Assembly: GCA_003694825.1 (NCBI GenBank)
Contig: RFJS01000099.1
Coordinates: 1 to 7,196 of the forward strand
Direction of reading: 5' to 3'
DNA from: Verrucomicrobiota bacterium
GTDB lineage: Bacteria > Verrucomicrobiota > Verrucomicrobiia > Opitutales > Opitutaceae
DNA: 7,196 nt
Part shown: piece after piece, positions 1 through 5,904 of the stretch
Layout of the letters: each line of letters starts with the position of its first letter
Position numbering within the stretch: position 1 is the first letter of the stretch
Notes under the pieces: generated by a model
Databases searched by the model: none
What the model was told of the DNA's origin: nothing
Seen by the model: only the letters and a program-made list of their open reading frames with translations
Position numbers and translations under genes: made by a program

Positions 1-14
1 GTGGGGATCGGGTA

Positions 15-2540
15 TCAGAACGCAGGTGCAGGCGCGGGTTGCGCGGCGCCCGGGCGGTCGGCGGTGGCCGGTTCGCCGGATACGGTCACCGTCCGGCTCA
101 GGGTGGTGCCGGCGCGGTTGCGGACGAGGGCGGTGTAGTGTCCCGGCTGATCGACGGCGAGTGAGGCCGTGTCGGCTCCGGGGATAAGGGTGCCGTCGCG
201 CAGCCAGGCGTATTCGAGCGGCGGGGTGCCGGCGGCCTCGACCTGCAGGGTGAGGGCGTTTTCCGGGGACAGCGAGAGGGCGGGCTCCGGCTGCCGGGTG
301 AGGGTCGGCGTGGTGGCGCCGCGCACCCCGAAGGGCCGGTCGGCGGGAGCGATGTGGAGCCCGTCGATGCGCGCCTCGGCGCGGTGGCCGCGGAGATCGT
401 CGACGACGGCGATGAAACTCACGGTCTCTTCCGGGGAGAGATCGGACGGGGGGCGCCAGAAAATGCGATAGGGAGGAGCGTCGTCGGTGCCCAGATAGGC
501 GTATTGATCGGGTCGCGACGAGCGGGTCATGAGAAACGTGACTTCGGCGAGGGCGTCGGCCGCCGCCACGTCGACGCGCAGCTCGCGCCGACGGACGAAG
601 TGTTGGCCGTAGGCCGCGTAGGTGTCGAACGTGAGCGTGTCTCCAGCGGCGGGAGTTGCCCAGTGGATCTTCGGGGGCGCTTTCCGGGGCGGCAGGGGGG
701 CGCGGGCGCGCCAGACGGCGAACTGCAGGGGGCCGAGGCGGACGGGCGCCATGCCGTTATCGCCGACGGTGATGTCGGTGACGGTGCGCATCTCCCGCGA
801 GCGGGTGTGGAAGACGATTTTGAGGCGGCTGCCCGGCGGTTGATCGACCGGGACTTCGGAGGTGACGACGGCGTTGCGGGAGTTGTTGAAGACGGCGAGG
901 TATTCGAGTTTGTGGTCGCGGTGGATGCGGGAGAACGCGAGCAGGTTGGGATGGGCGGTTTCGCGCATGATCATGGCCCCGGTGCCGAGGGTCGGATGGC
1001 TTTTGCGCAGCGTCGCGAGGGCGGCGATGAGCCGATAGAGCGGGTGGGTGGTGTCGAACTTGTCGTCGGCCCCGGTGCGGTCGGTGCCGAGCAGGCGGGC
1101 GTCGCGGTAGAGCGATGGCGTGCCGGGAAACATCGTCTCGCGGGCGCGCATGTCGTTGCCCGTGCCGATCATGCCCTGCTCGTCGCCGTAGTAGACGGTG
1201 GGCTGGCCGCGGCTGAGGAACATCAGGCCGTGGCCGAGCTCGGCGAGGCGCAGGAGGGTGGCATCGTCGGCGCCGGGGTTGTCCTGCTCGAGAAACCACG
1301 CGAAACGGCCGGCGTCGTGGTTGCCGAGAAAGGTGACGGTGCTGTGGACGTTGCTGTCGTGGTCGGTGTAGAAATCGTCGTCGTGGAAGCGTTTGACGAG
1401 CGCGGCGGCCGGCTTCTTCTGGGAGATGAATTCGCGGGCGCCGGCGAAGAAGCCGAAATCGAGAGTCGTGTCGATGGGGGCGAGATCGCTGGAAAACTCG
1501 CTGAGAAATTCGGCGTCGCCTTCCTCGCTGTAAACTTCGCCGAAGGAGATGAAATCGGGTCGGCCGAGGGCGCGGGCATGGGCGCGGATGGCGGGGCTGA
1601 AGGCTTGCCAGAACTCGAGGTTGACGTGCTTGGCGGTGTCGATGCGGAAGCCGTCGATGCCGAAATCCGTGATCCACTGCTTGTAGATTTCGATGAAGCC
1701 GGTGACGACGCGCGGATTCTCGGTGTAGAGGTCGTCGAGGCCGACGAAGTCGCCGTAGAGGGAGTTTTCCCCGGTGAAGGTCGTGTCGCCGCGGTTGTGG
1801 TAGAGCGTGAGGTCGTTGAGCCAGGCGGGGCGCTTGATGTCGGCCTCGCCGGGCGGGACGACGGGGACGCGGGCGAAGCTCGTCTCCGCGGAGAGTTTCG
1901 GGAAATTCGGCGGCTCGACGCCGTTCCAGGCGACCTCGGCGGGCGTGAACGGCCGCCCTTCGGCGTCGCGGTCGGGCCGCTCGGCGATGGGGGTGTAGTC
2001 GTAGGTGTCGCCGCGATACTTGATGACGTCGGCGGTGTGGTTGACGATGATGTCCATGTAGACGCGGATCCCGCGGGCGTGGGCCTCGTCGATGAAGCGC
2101 CGGTAGTCGTCGTTGGAGCCGAGGTGGGGATCGACTTGCGTGAAATCCGTGATCCAGTAGCCGTGGTAACCGGCCGTGCCCGCCTGGACGGGCTTGTTTT
2201 TGAAGGGCGGCGTGACCCAGATGCCGGTGATCCCCAGCTCCTTGAGGTAGCCGAGCTTGTCGATCAGGCCCGCGAAGTCGCCGCCCTGGTAGTGAGAGAT
2301 GCGGGTGGGGTCGAAGCCGTGGTCGTCCGGGCCTCCCGGGATGCCGCCGGTGTCGTTGGCGGGGTCGCCGTTGGCAAAGCGGTCGGCGAGGACGAAGTAG
2401 AGGATCTGCCCGGCGCCGGGATGGGTGAGGCGAGGCACGGCCGGCGGCGGGACTGGGGCCGCGCCCGCGGAGCCGAGCGCGGCGATGCAGGTCGCGGCGG
2501 CGAGGGCGAGACGGAGAAGGCGGGGGAGAGGGTGTTTCAT
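15..2540 (-). CDS. Secreted GH13 alpha-amylase-type glycoside hydrolase with C-terminal Ig-like modules
   Basis: Complete 841-residue protein, predicted to hydrolyse alpha-1,4-glucan (starch, glycogen, maltodextrin) outside the cytoplasm. Residues 1-28 look like a signal peptide (basic start, hydrophobic core, Ala-rich cleavage site near 27/28; no lipobox), followed by a Pro-rich linker. The GH13 barrel covers about 44-515. Conserved regions seen: DIIVNH (163-168), GFRIDTAKH (297-305) with nucleophile D301, FGEVY (333-337) with acid/base E335, and NHD (407-409) with transition-state aspartate D409. The KH pair after the nucleophile is typical of alpha-amylases and CGTases, and the DRFANGD segment (53-59) resembles their N-terminal calcium region. 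A domain-B-like insertion spans about 169-265. A C-terminal beta domain (about 520-612) is followed by a beta-rich module (about 622-735) and an Ig-like module (about 748-822: YAWLRDG, GHYTALVRNRAG), then a Pro/Ala tail. The ATG at 2540 is chosen because the signal peptide begins there; no Shine-Dalgarno is visible. Divergent from the receptor gene. Exact specificity (alpha-amylase, cyclodextrinase, neopullulanase) and GH13 subfamily are unresolved. Confidence 0.95.
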   Translation of the reverse strand: MKHPLPRLLRLALAAATCIAALGSAGAAPVPPPAVPRLTHPGAGQILYFVLADRFANGDPANDTGGIPGGPDDHGFDPTRISHYQGGDFAGLIDKLGYLKELGITGIWVTPPFKNKPVQAGTAGYHGYWITDFTQVDPHLGSNDDYRRFIDEAHARGIRVYMDIIVNHTADVIKYRGDTYDYTPIAERPDRDAEGRPFTPAEVAWNGVEPPNFPKLSAETSFARVPVVPPGEADIKRPAWLNDLTLYHNRGDTTFTGENSLYGDFVGLDDLYTENPRVVTGFIEIYKQWITDFGIDGFRIDTAKHVNLEFWQAFSPAIRAHARALGRPDFISFGEVYSEEGDAEFLSEFSSDLAPIDTTLDFGFFAGAREFISQKKPAAALVKRFHDDDFYTDHDSNVHSTVTFLGNHDAGRFAWFLEQDNPGADDATLLRLAELGHGLMFLSRGQPTVYYGDEQGMIGTGNDMRARETMFPGTPSLYRDARLLGTDRTGADDKFDTTHPLYRLIAALATLRKSHPTLGTGAMIMRETAHPNLLAFSRIHRDHKLEYLAVFNNSRNAVVTSEVPVDQPPGSRLKIVFHTRSREMRTVTDITVGDNGMAPVRLGPLQFAVWRARAPLPPRKAPPKIHWATPAAGDTLTFDTYAAYGQHFVRRRELRVDVAAADALAEVTFLMTRSSRPDQYAYLGTDDAPPYRIFWRPPSDLSPEETVSFIAVVDDLRGHRAEARIDGLHIAPADRPFGVRGATTPTLTRQPEPALSLSPENALTLQVEAAGTPPLEYAWLRDGTLIPGADTASLAVDQPGHYTALVRNRAGTTLSRTVTVSGEPATADRPGAAQPAPAPAF

Positions 2541-2586
2541 GACAGGTGCGATCTGATACTCAGCGTGGGCGGCGGTGCGGGTGCGG

Positions 2587-2602
2587 CCGCCGGCAGCGGC
2601 GG
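2587..2602 (-). promoter_or_regulatory. Small GC-rich hairpin in the amylase leader
   Basis: A perfect 6-bp inverted repeat (CCGCCG / CGGCGG) with a 4-nt loop lies 46 bp upstream of the amylase ATG. It overlaps an 8-bp GCGGCCGC palindrome at 2583-2590. If the amylase mRNA begins near the motif at 2697, this hairpin would sit in its 5' leader. In DNA this GC-rich such short hairpins arise easily by chance, so a function is only a possibility. Confidence 0.25.
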
Positions 2603-2643
2603 ATGATCTCGGGCATTCCGGAAAGTGGGTGAGAGGGGACTAT

Positions 2644-2656
2644 CGGATGAAATCCG
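2644..2656. promoter_or_regulatory. Short dyad CGGAT-GAA-ATCCG upstream of amylase
   Basis: Perfect 5-bp arms separated by 3 bp, about 104 bp upstream of the amylase ATG and between the start codon and the 17-bp motif. It could be a small operator or a leader hairpin. No regulator family is recognised from it, and chance occurrence is plausible. Confidence 0.25.
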
Positions 2657-2696
2657 CCGGTCGGCAAAGCGCCTCGTCTGGACTTGGCCTGGAACA

Positions 2697-2713
2697 ATAG
2701 GACAAATCTTTGA
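2697..2713 (-). promoter_or_regulatory. Amylase-proximal copy of the paired 17-bp motif (candidate operator or activator site)
   Basis: Read on the minus strand, towards the amylase, this site is TCAAAGATTTGTCCTAT. It matches the receptor-proximal site at 2827-2843 at 16 of 17 positions, in opposite orientation. The core CAAA-N2-TTTG is itself a 4-bp dyad, a shape typical of a dimeric regulator site. It ends 156 bp before the amylase start codon, close to the 143 bp seen on the receptor side. A regulator bound here could control the amylase together with the receptor; the motif could instead be part of a promoter. Its identity is unknown to me. Confidence 0.55.
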
Positions 2714-2826
2714 GCCCGACGAGAAATCATCGGGTGGAAATGGATAAATCCTGGATGTTGGCGGCGGCGGCCTCGGTGGCGAAGGGGAGTGCCGCTCTAT
2801 CAAGGCGAGATCGCCCGGATGTATGT

Positions 2827-2843
2827 TCAAAGTTTTGTCCTAT
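2827..2843 (+). promoter_or_regulatory. Receptor-proximal copy of the paired 17-bp motif (candidate operator or activator site)
   Basis: TCAAAGTTTTGTCCTAT on the plus strand, pointing at the receptor gene, whose ATG begins after a 143-bp gap. It is the partner of the minus-strand copy at 2697-2713; the only difference is A versus T at position 7. Both copies contain CAAA-N2-TTTG. The same orientation relative to each gene and the similar distances argue for a shared regulatory element rather than a stem-loop, since the 113-bp spacer would make a poor hairpin. No third copy was seen upstream of malQ. Confidence 0.55.
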
Positions 2844-2850
2844 CGATATC

Positions 2851-2860
2851 GGAAATTTCC
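2851..2860. promoter_or_regulatory. Perfect 10-bp palindrome just downstream of the receptor-side motif
   Basis: GGAAATTTCC is a perfect palindrome starting 8 bp after the 17-bp motif. It is directly preceded by overlapping short palindromes TATCGATA (2841-2848) and GATATC (2845-2850). The cluster could be a second regulator site or a promoter core. It is AT-rich within a GC-rich genome, so somewhat unlikely by chance, but no family match is claimed. Confidence 0.3.
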
Positions 2861-2913
2861 ATCAGTTGCCGGTGGCGAATTCGACGGGGGTGACGGATTT
2901 TTTGGATATCGTT

Positions 2914-2921
2914 AGCGCGCT
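2914..2921. promoter_or_regulatory. AGCGCGCT palindrome, possible LacI-type site
   Basis: A perfect 8-bp palindrome centred on CG, 65 bp before the receptor start. LacI-family regulators, which often control maltose genes, usually bind CG-centred dyads; here the outer bases (TTAGCG / CGCTGT) match each other at only four of six positions. A weak candidate in GC-rich DNA. Confidence 0.2.
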
Positions 2922-2946
2922 GTCCAGTGAACAGAACGCGCAAACC

Positions 2947-2958
2947 CCTGAACTCAGG
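2947..2958 (+). promoter_or_regulatory. Dyad CCTGA-AC-TCAGG in the receptor leader
   Basis: Perfect 5-bp arms with a 2-bp centre, ending 28 bp before the receptor ATG. The loop is too short for a stable RNA hairpin unless the inner pairs open, so a protein-binding site is the more natural reading. The sequence between it and the ATG contains no Shine-Dalgarno. Confidence 0.25.
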
Positions 2959-2986
2959 ATATACCCACTAAACCCAAGCACTGACT

Positions 2987-5728
2987 ATGAATCCCAGGAA
3001 CCGTGTCATCGTCGCGTCTGCCCTTGCCTTCGCATTGGGGACGGGCGCCACGGCGATCGCTCAGAGTGCTTCCGACAAAGAACCGGAATCCATTGATCAG
3101 ATCGTCGAATTGAGCCCCTTCGAGGTCACCGGCAGTTTTGCCGGCAGTATCGCGGCGGCCACTGAAGCCAAGCAGTTTGCCCCGCTCGTCGTCGAAGCCC
3201 TTGTCGCCGAAGATATCGGCAAGTTGCCCGACACCAGTATCGCCGAATCCCTCTCCCGTCTGCCCGGCATCAGCTCGCAGCGCGTCAACGGCCGCAGCCA
3301 GGTGATTACCATCCGCGGCTTCCCCGCCGAATTCAGCACCGGCTTGCTCAACGGCCGCGAACAGGCGTCGAGCAGCTCGCATCGGAACGTCGAATACGAC
3401 CAGTATCCGGCCGAGCTGCTGCATGGCGCGATGGTGTATAAAACCACCAACGCCAGCCTGATCGGGCAGGGCATCTCGGGCACCGTCGATATGCGCACGG
3501 TGCGCCCGCTCGCGCACGGGAAGCGCACCTTCGCGGCGAACGCCTTCTACGAGTGGACCGAGATGGGCAAGCTCAACGCCGGGTCCGACGATGCCGGACT
3601 TCGTTATAGCGCCACCTATATTGATCAGTTCGCCGACGACACCATCGGCCTGGCGATCGGCTATGCGCACATGGACAAGCCCGGCCAGGGTGAGCAGTGG
3701 CAGGCGTGGGGCTACCCGACCATCGATACGGCCGACCACGGAACTGTTTCCATCATCGGTGGCGCGAAGCCCTTCGTCCGCTCCAGTTCGCTCAACCGTG
3801 ACTCGGTGCTCGCCGTCTTCGAGCACAAGGTGTCGGAAAACGTTCACTACACCGTCGATCTCTTCGTCTCCGATTTCGCCGAGCAGCAGCTCCTGCGCGG
3901 CATCGAGATCCCGCTGCAGTGGAGCTCGGCCCGCTTTGTCGAGGGCTCCGAGGTCGTCGAGGACGGCTTCGTCGTGAAGGGGACTTTCGAAAACGTCTAT
4001 GGTGTTGTCCGCAATGACATCGTCGATCGCGATGCCGACGTGCTCTCCGGCGGGGTGAACATCGAGTTTGGCAACCTCGGGGGAGGCTGGACGGCCGAGG
4101 CGGACATCAGCTACTCGAAAGTCGAGCGCGTGGACACCGTCCTCGAGACCTACTCCGGCACGGGCTCCAACCAGACCGGCCCGGCTGACACCATGCAGTT
4201 CTCCATGGAGAGCGGCACCGGCGCGGTCTTCACCCCGAGCATCGACTACACCGACACCTCCGTCCTCAAGCTCACCAGCCCGCAGGGGTGGAGCGGCGAC
4301 ATCGTGCCGGGCGGCCAGGTCGGCTACCTCAAGCGCCCGACCTCCGATGACAAAGTCTACGGCGCACGCATCACGGCCGAGCGCGAGCTCGACGGCTTCC
4401 TGAGCAATCTCAAGATCGGCGCCTACCTCAACACCCGCTCGAAGGCGGAATTCGAGGAGGGCTACTTCCTCGGGCTCGCCAGCGGCAACGTCGAGGATCC
4501 GTTCCCGACCTCGATCGGGGTCACGGATCTGAGCTTCATCGGCATCCCCGGCATGGCCAGCTACGATCCCCTCGCGGAGTACCAGAATGGACGCTACGAG
4601 CTTATCGAGAACAAGAACGCCGACGTCGTTTCCGTCGACTGGGACGTCGATGAGGATATCGCCCTCGGGTTCGTGCAGCTCGGCATCGACACGCACCTCG
4701 GTGGCATCCCGGTGACCGGCGACATCGGTTTCCAGTATGTCAATACCAGGCAGTCGTCCGCGGGCATCTCGGCCACCGGGCGCGGTGAATCCGTGGAGAA
4801 CGTCCCGGTGAGCGCCTCGCACAGCTACGGCGATTTCGTGCCGAGCCTGAACCTCAACTTCCGCGTGAGTGAGCGTCAGTTCGTCCGCTTTTTCGCGGGC
4901 CGGCAGATCATGCGCCAGCGCATGCAGGACATGCGGGCCGGCTTCCAGTTCGGCTATGATCCGGCCAAGGCGGACAGCACCGATCCCTTCAACGGACCGT
5001 GGTCCGGAAGCGGTGGCAACACCGCCCTGGAGCCCTGGCGCGCCAACGCGCTCGACCTCTCCTTCGAGCACTACTTCGCCGACGGCATGGGCTACTGGTC
5101 TGTGGCCGGCTTCTACAAGGACCTGCGCACCTTCGCCTACAACCAGCGGCAGATTCGTGATTTCACGGGCTTCCCGTGGACGGGCGACCAGCCGCCGGCC
5201 ATCTTCGAGGGCGCGGTCGACATGCCGGTCAACGGCAAGGGCGGCGACATCAAGGGCGTCGAGGTCACGCTCTCGCTCGCCGGCGAAAAGCTTACCGACA
5301 TCCTCAAGGGCTTCGGCACCATCGCCACCGCCGCCTGGACCGACAGCAACATCACGCCGAATCCGGGCGATCCGTCGCAGCCGATTCCCGGCTTCTCGAA
5401 GTGGGTCGGCAGTCTGACCTTCTACTACGAGCAGGGCGGCTTCTCGGCGCGCATCAGCGGCCGCTACCGCTCCGAGTATCGCGCCAACGTGGCGACCTTC
5501 GGACCGCGCGGCGAGGACTTCCGCACCGTCCAGCCCGAGACGCTCATCGACGCGCAGATCTCCTATGCTTTCAGCGAGGGGCCGCTCAAGGGCTTCTCGG
5601 TCATCGCCCAGGCCTACAACCTCAACAACGAGCCGCTCGTCACCTACGACGGCAACGATTCGCGCCTGGTGCGTGACTACCAGCTCTATGGCCGGTCCTA
5701 CTCTGTAGGAGTTTCCTACAAGTTCTGA
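2987..5728 (+). CDS. TonB-dependent outer-membrane receptor, probable maltodextrin transporter
   Basis: Complete 913-residue receptor that would import a ligand across the outer membrane using TonB/ExbBD energy. Residues 1-25 form a signal peptide (cleavage likely after AIA). A TonB-box-like stretch, VELSPFEVTG (40-49), follows; this form is familiar from Opitutaceae receptors. The plug (about 60-175) shows EDIGKLPDTSIAESLSRLPG (75-94), TIRGF (108-112), LNGR (120-123) and GISGTVDMRTVRP (162-174), as in the Xanthomonas/Caulobacter receptor type that includes maltose porin MalA. The 22-strand barrel ends with conserved LEPWRANALDLSFEHYF (about 680-697), GGDIKGVEVTL (about 753-763) and a terminal SVGVSYKF whose last residue is Phe, the usual outer-membrane sorting signature. 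There is no SusC-type N-terminal extension and no SusD gene beside it. The ATG is chosen because it opens the signal peptide; no Shine-Dalgarno is visible. Substrate is inferred from the flanking amylase and malQ; motifs alone prove only the receptor class. Confidence 0.95.
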   Translation: MNPRNRVIVASALAFALGTGATAIAQSASDKEPESIDQIVELSPFEVTGSFAGSIAAATEAKQFAPLVVEALVAEDIGKLPDTSIAESLSRLPGISSQRVNGRSQVITIRGFPAEFSTGLLNGREQASSSSHRNVEYDQYPAELLHGAMVYKTTNASLIGQGISGTVDMRTVRPLAHGKRTFAANAFYEWTEMGKLNAGSDDAGLRYSATYIDQFADDTIGLAIGYAHMDKPGQGEQWQAWGYPTIDTADHGTVSIIGGAKPFVRSSSLNRDSVLAVFEHKVSENVHYTVDLFVSDFAEQQLLRGIEIPLQWSSARFVEGSEVVEDGFVVKGTFENVYGVVRNDIVDRDADVLSGGVNIEFGNLGGGWTAEADISYSKVERVDTVLETYSGTGSNQTGPADTMQFSMESGTGAVFTPSIDYTDTSVLKLTSPQGWSGDIVPGGQVGYLKRPTSDDKVYGARITAERELDGFLSNLKIGAYLNTRSKAEFEEGYFLGLASGNVEDPFPTSIGVTDLSFIGIPGMASYDPLAEYQNGRYELIENKNADVVSVDWDVDEDIALGFVQLGIDTHLGGIPVTGDIGFQYVNTRQSSAGISATGRGESVENVPVSASHSYGDFVPSLNLNFRVSERQFVRFFAGRQIMRQRMQDMRAGFQFGYDPAKADSTDPFNGPWSGSGGNTALEPWRANALDLSFEHYFADGMGYWSVAGFYKDLRTFAYNQRQIRDFTGFPWTGDQPPAIFEGAVDMPVNGKGGDIKGVEVTLSLAGEKLTDILKGFGTIATAAWTDSNITPNPGDPSQPIPGFSKWVGSLTFYYEQGGFSARISGRYRSEYRANVATFGPRGEDFRTVQPETLIDAQISYAFSEGPLKGFSVIAQAYNLNNEPLVTYDGNDSRLVRDYQLYGRSYSVGVSYKF

Positions 5729-5764
5729 CCGCGTTTCGTATCGCTGAACTGAGATGAACGACAT

Positions 5765-5811
5765 GGCCGGCGACCGCGGGGCGACCTTCCGGTCGCCGGC
5801 CTTTCCTTTCT
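5765..5811 (+). terminator. Intrinsic terminator after the receptor gene
   Basis: A perfect 12-bp GC-rich inverted repeat (5765-5776 with 5790-5801) encloses a 13-nt loop and is followed by TTTCCTTTCT. It begins 36 bp after the receptor stop codon and should end most receptor transcripts before malQ. The loop contains a second copy of GGCGACC (5780-5786) that could pair instead with GGTCGCC (5791-5797) around a 4-nt loop, giving a shorter competing hairpin. Confidence 0.85.
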
Positions 5812-5819
5812 CCCGCAGC

Positions 5820-5873
5820 CGGGAAGCGGCGGCTTGAACCGGGCGCCTCCGCCCCGTTGGATTCCGCTTCCCG
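5820..5873 (+). promoter_or_regulatory. Compound hairpin between terminator and malQ (leader structure or second terminator)
   Basis: An outer perfect 10-bp stem (CGGGAAGCGG at 5820-5829 with 5864-5873) encloses an inner hairpin: GGGCG/CGCCC (5841-5845 with 5850-5854) extended past one C-C mismatch by AAC/GTT (5837-5839 with 5856-5858). It sits 31 bp before the malQ ATG. The following bases, CTCCTCTTTCC, are pyrimidine-rich but lack a run of T, so a second terminator is possible but not clear. It may instead be a structured malQ 5' leader. A weak TTGAAC/TTGGAT promoter-like pair (5834-5839, 5857-5862) lies inside and is not convincing. Confidence 0.4.
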
Positions 5874-5904
5874 CTCCTCTTTCCACCATCGATTTTCCCA
5901 TCCC

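Larger units (their letters stand above)
2541..2986. promoter_or_regulatory. Divergent intergenic control region between amylase and TonB receptor
   Basis: This 446-bp gap separates two divergent start codons and must hold both promoters unless a gene is read from farther away. The part nearest the amylase (2560-2610) is very GC-rich. From about 2690 to 2985 the composition becomes clearly more AT-rich than the flanking genes, as expected for a control region. It contains an inverted pair of a 17-bp motif and several perfect short dyads, listed separately. I found no convincing -35/-10 pair for a housekeeping sigma factor on either strand. Reading frames open here give low-complexity Pro/Ser/Arg-rich or unrecognisable peptides and were not called as genes. 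Confidence 0.75.

Noticed and set aside
354..2606. A 750-codon plus-strand open frame opposite the amylase
   Set aside because: Antisense shadow of the GH13 gene: low-complexity Gly/Val/Glu/Asp-rich translation, no domain, no signal peptide. The minus-strand frame has all GH13 catalytic motifs.
2537..2830. A 97-codon minus-strand frame in the intergenic region, overlapping the amylase start by 4 bp
   Set aside because: The translation is Pro/Ser/Arg-rich without any recognised motif, and the frame would cover the motif pair. The overlap with the amylase start is suggestive of coupling but not enough to call a gene.
2697..2843. The inverted motif pair as termini of a small mobile element or as one large stem-loop
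   Set aside because: The 113 bp between the copies holds no gene and no target-site duplication was seen at the flanks; a loop this long would not make a useful hairpin. The placement facing each gene fits regulation better.
2710..3096. A 128-codon plus-strand frame overlapping the receptor start
   Set aside because: No recognisable domain, it overlaps the receptor signal peptide in another frame, and it runs through the control region.
5834..5862. A possible sigma-70 promoter for malQ (TTGAAC, 17 bp, TTGGAT)
   Set aside because: Only four and three of six consensus positions match, and the elements lie inside a hairpin; not strong enough to annotate separately.
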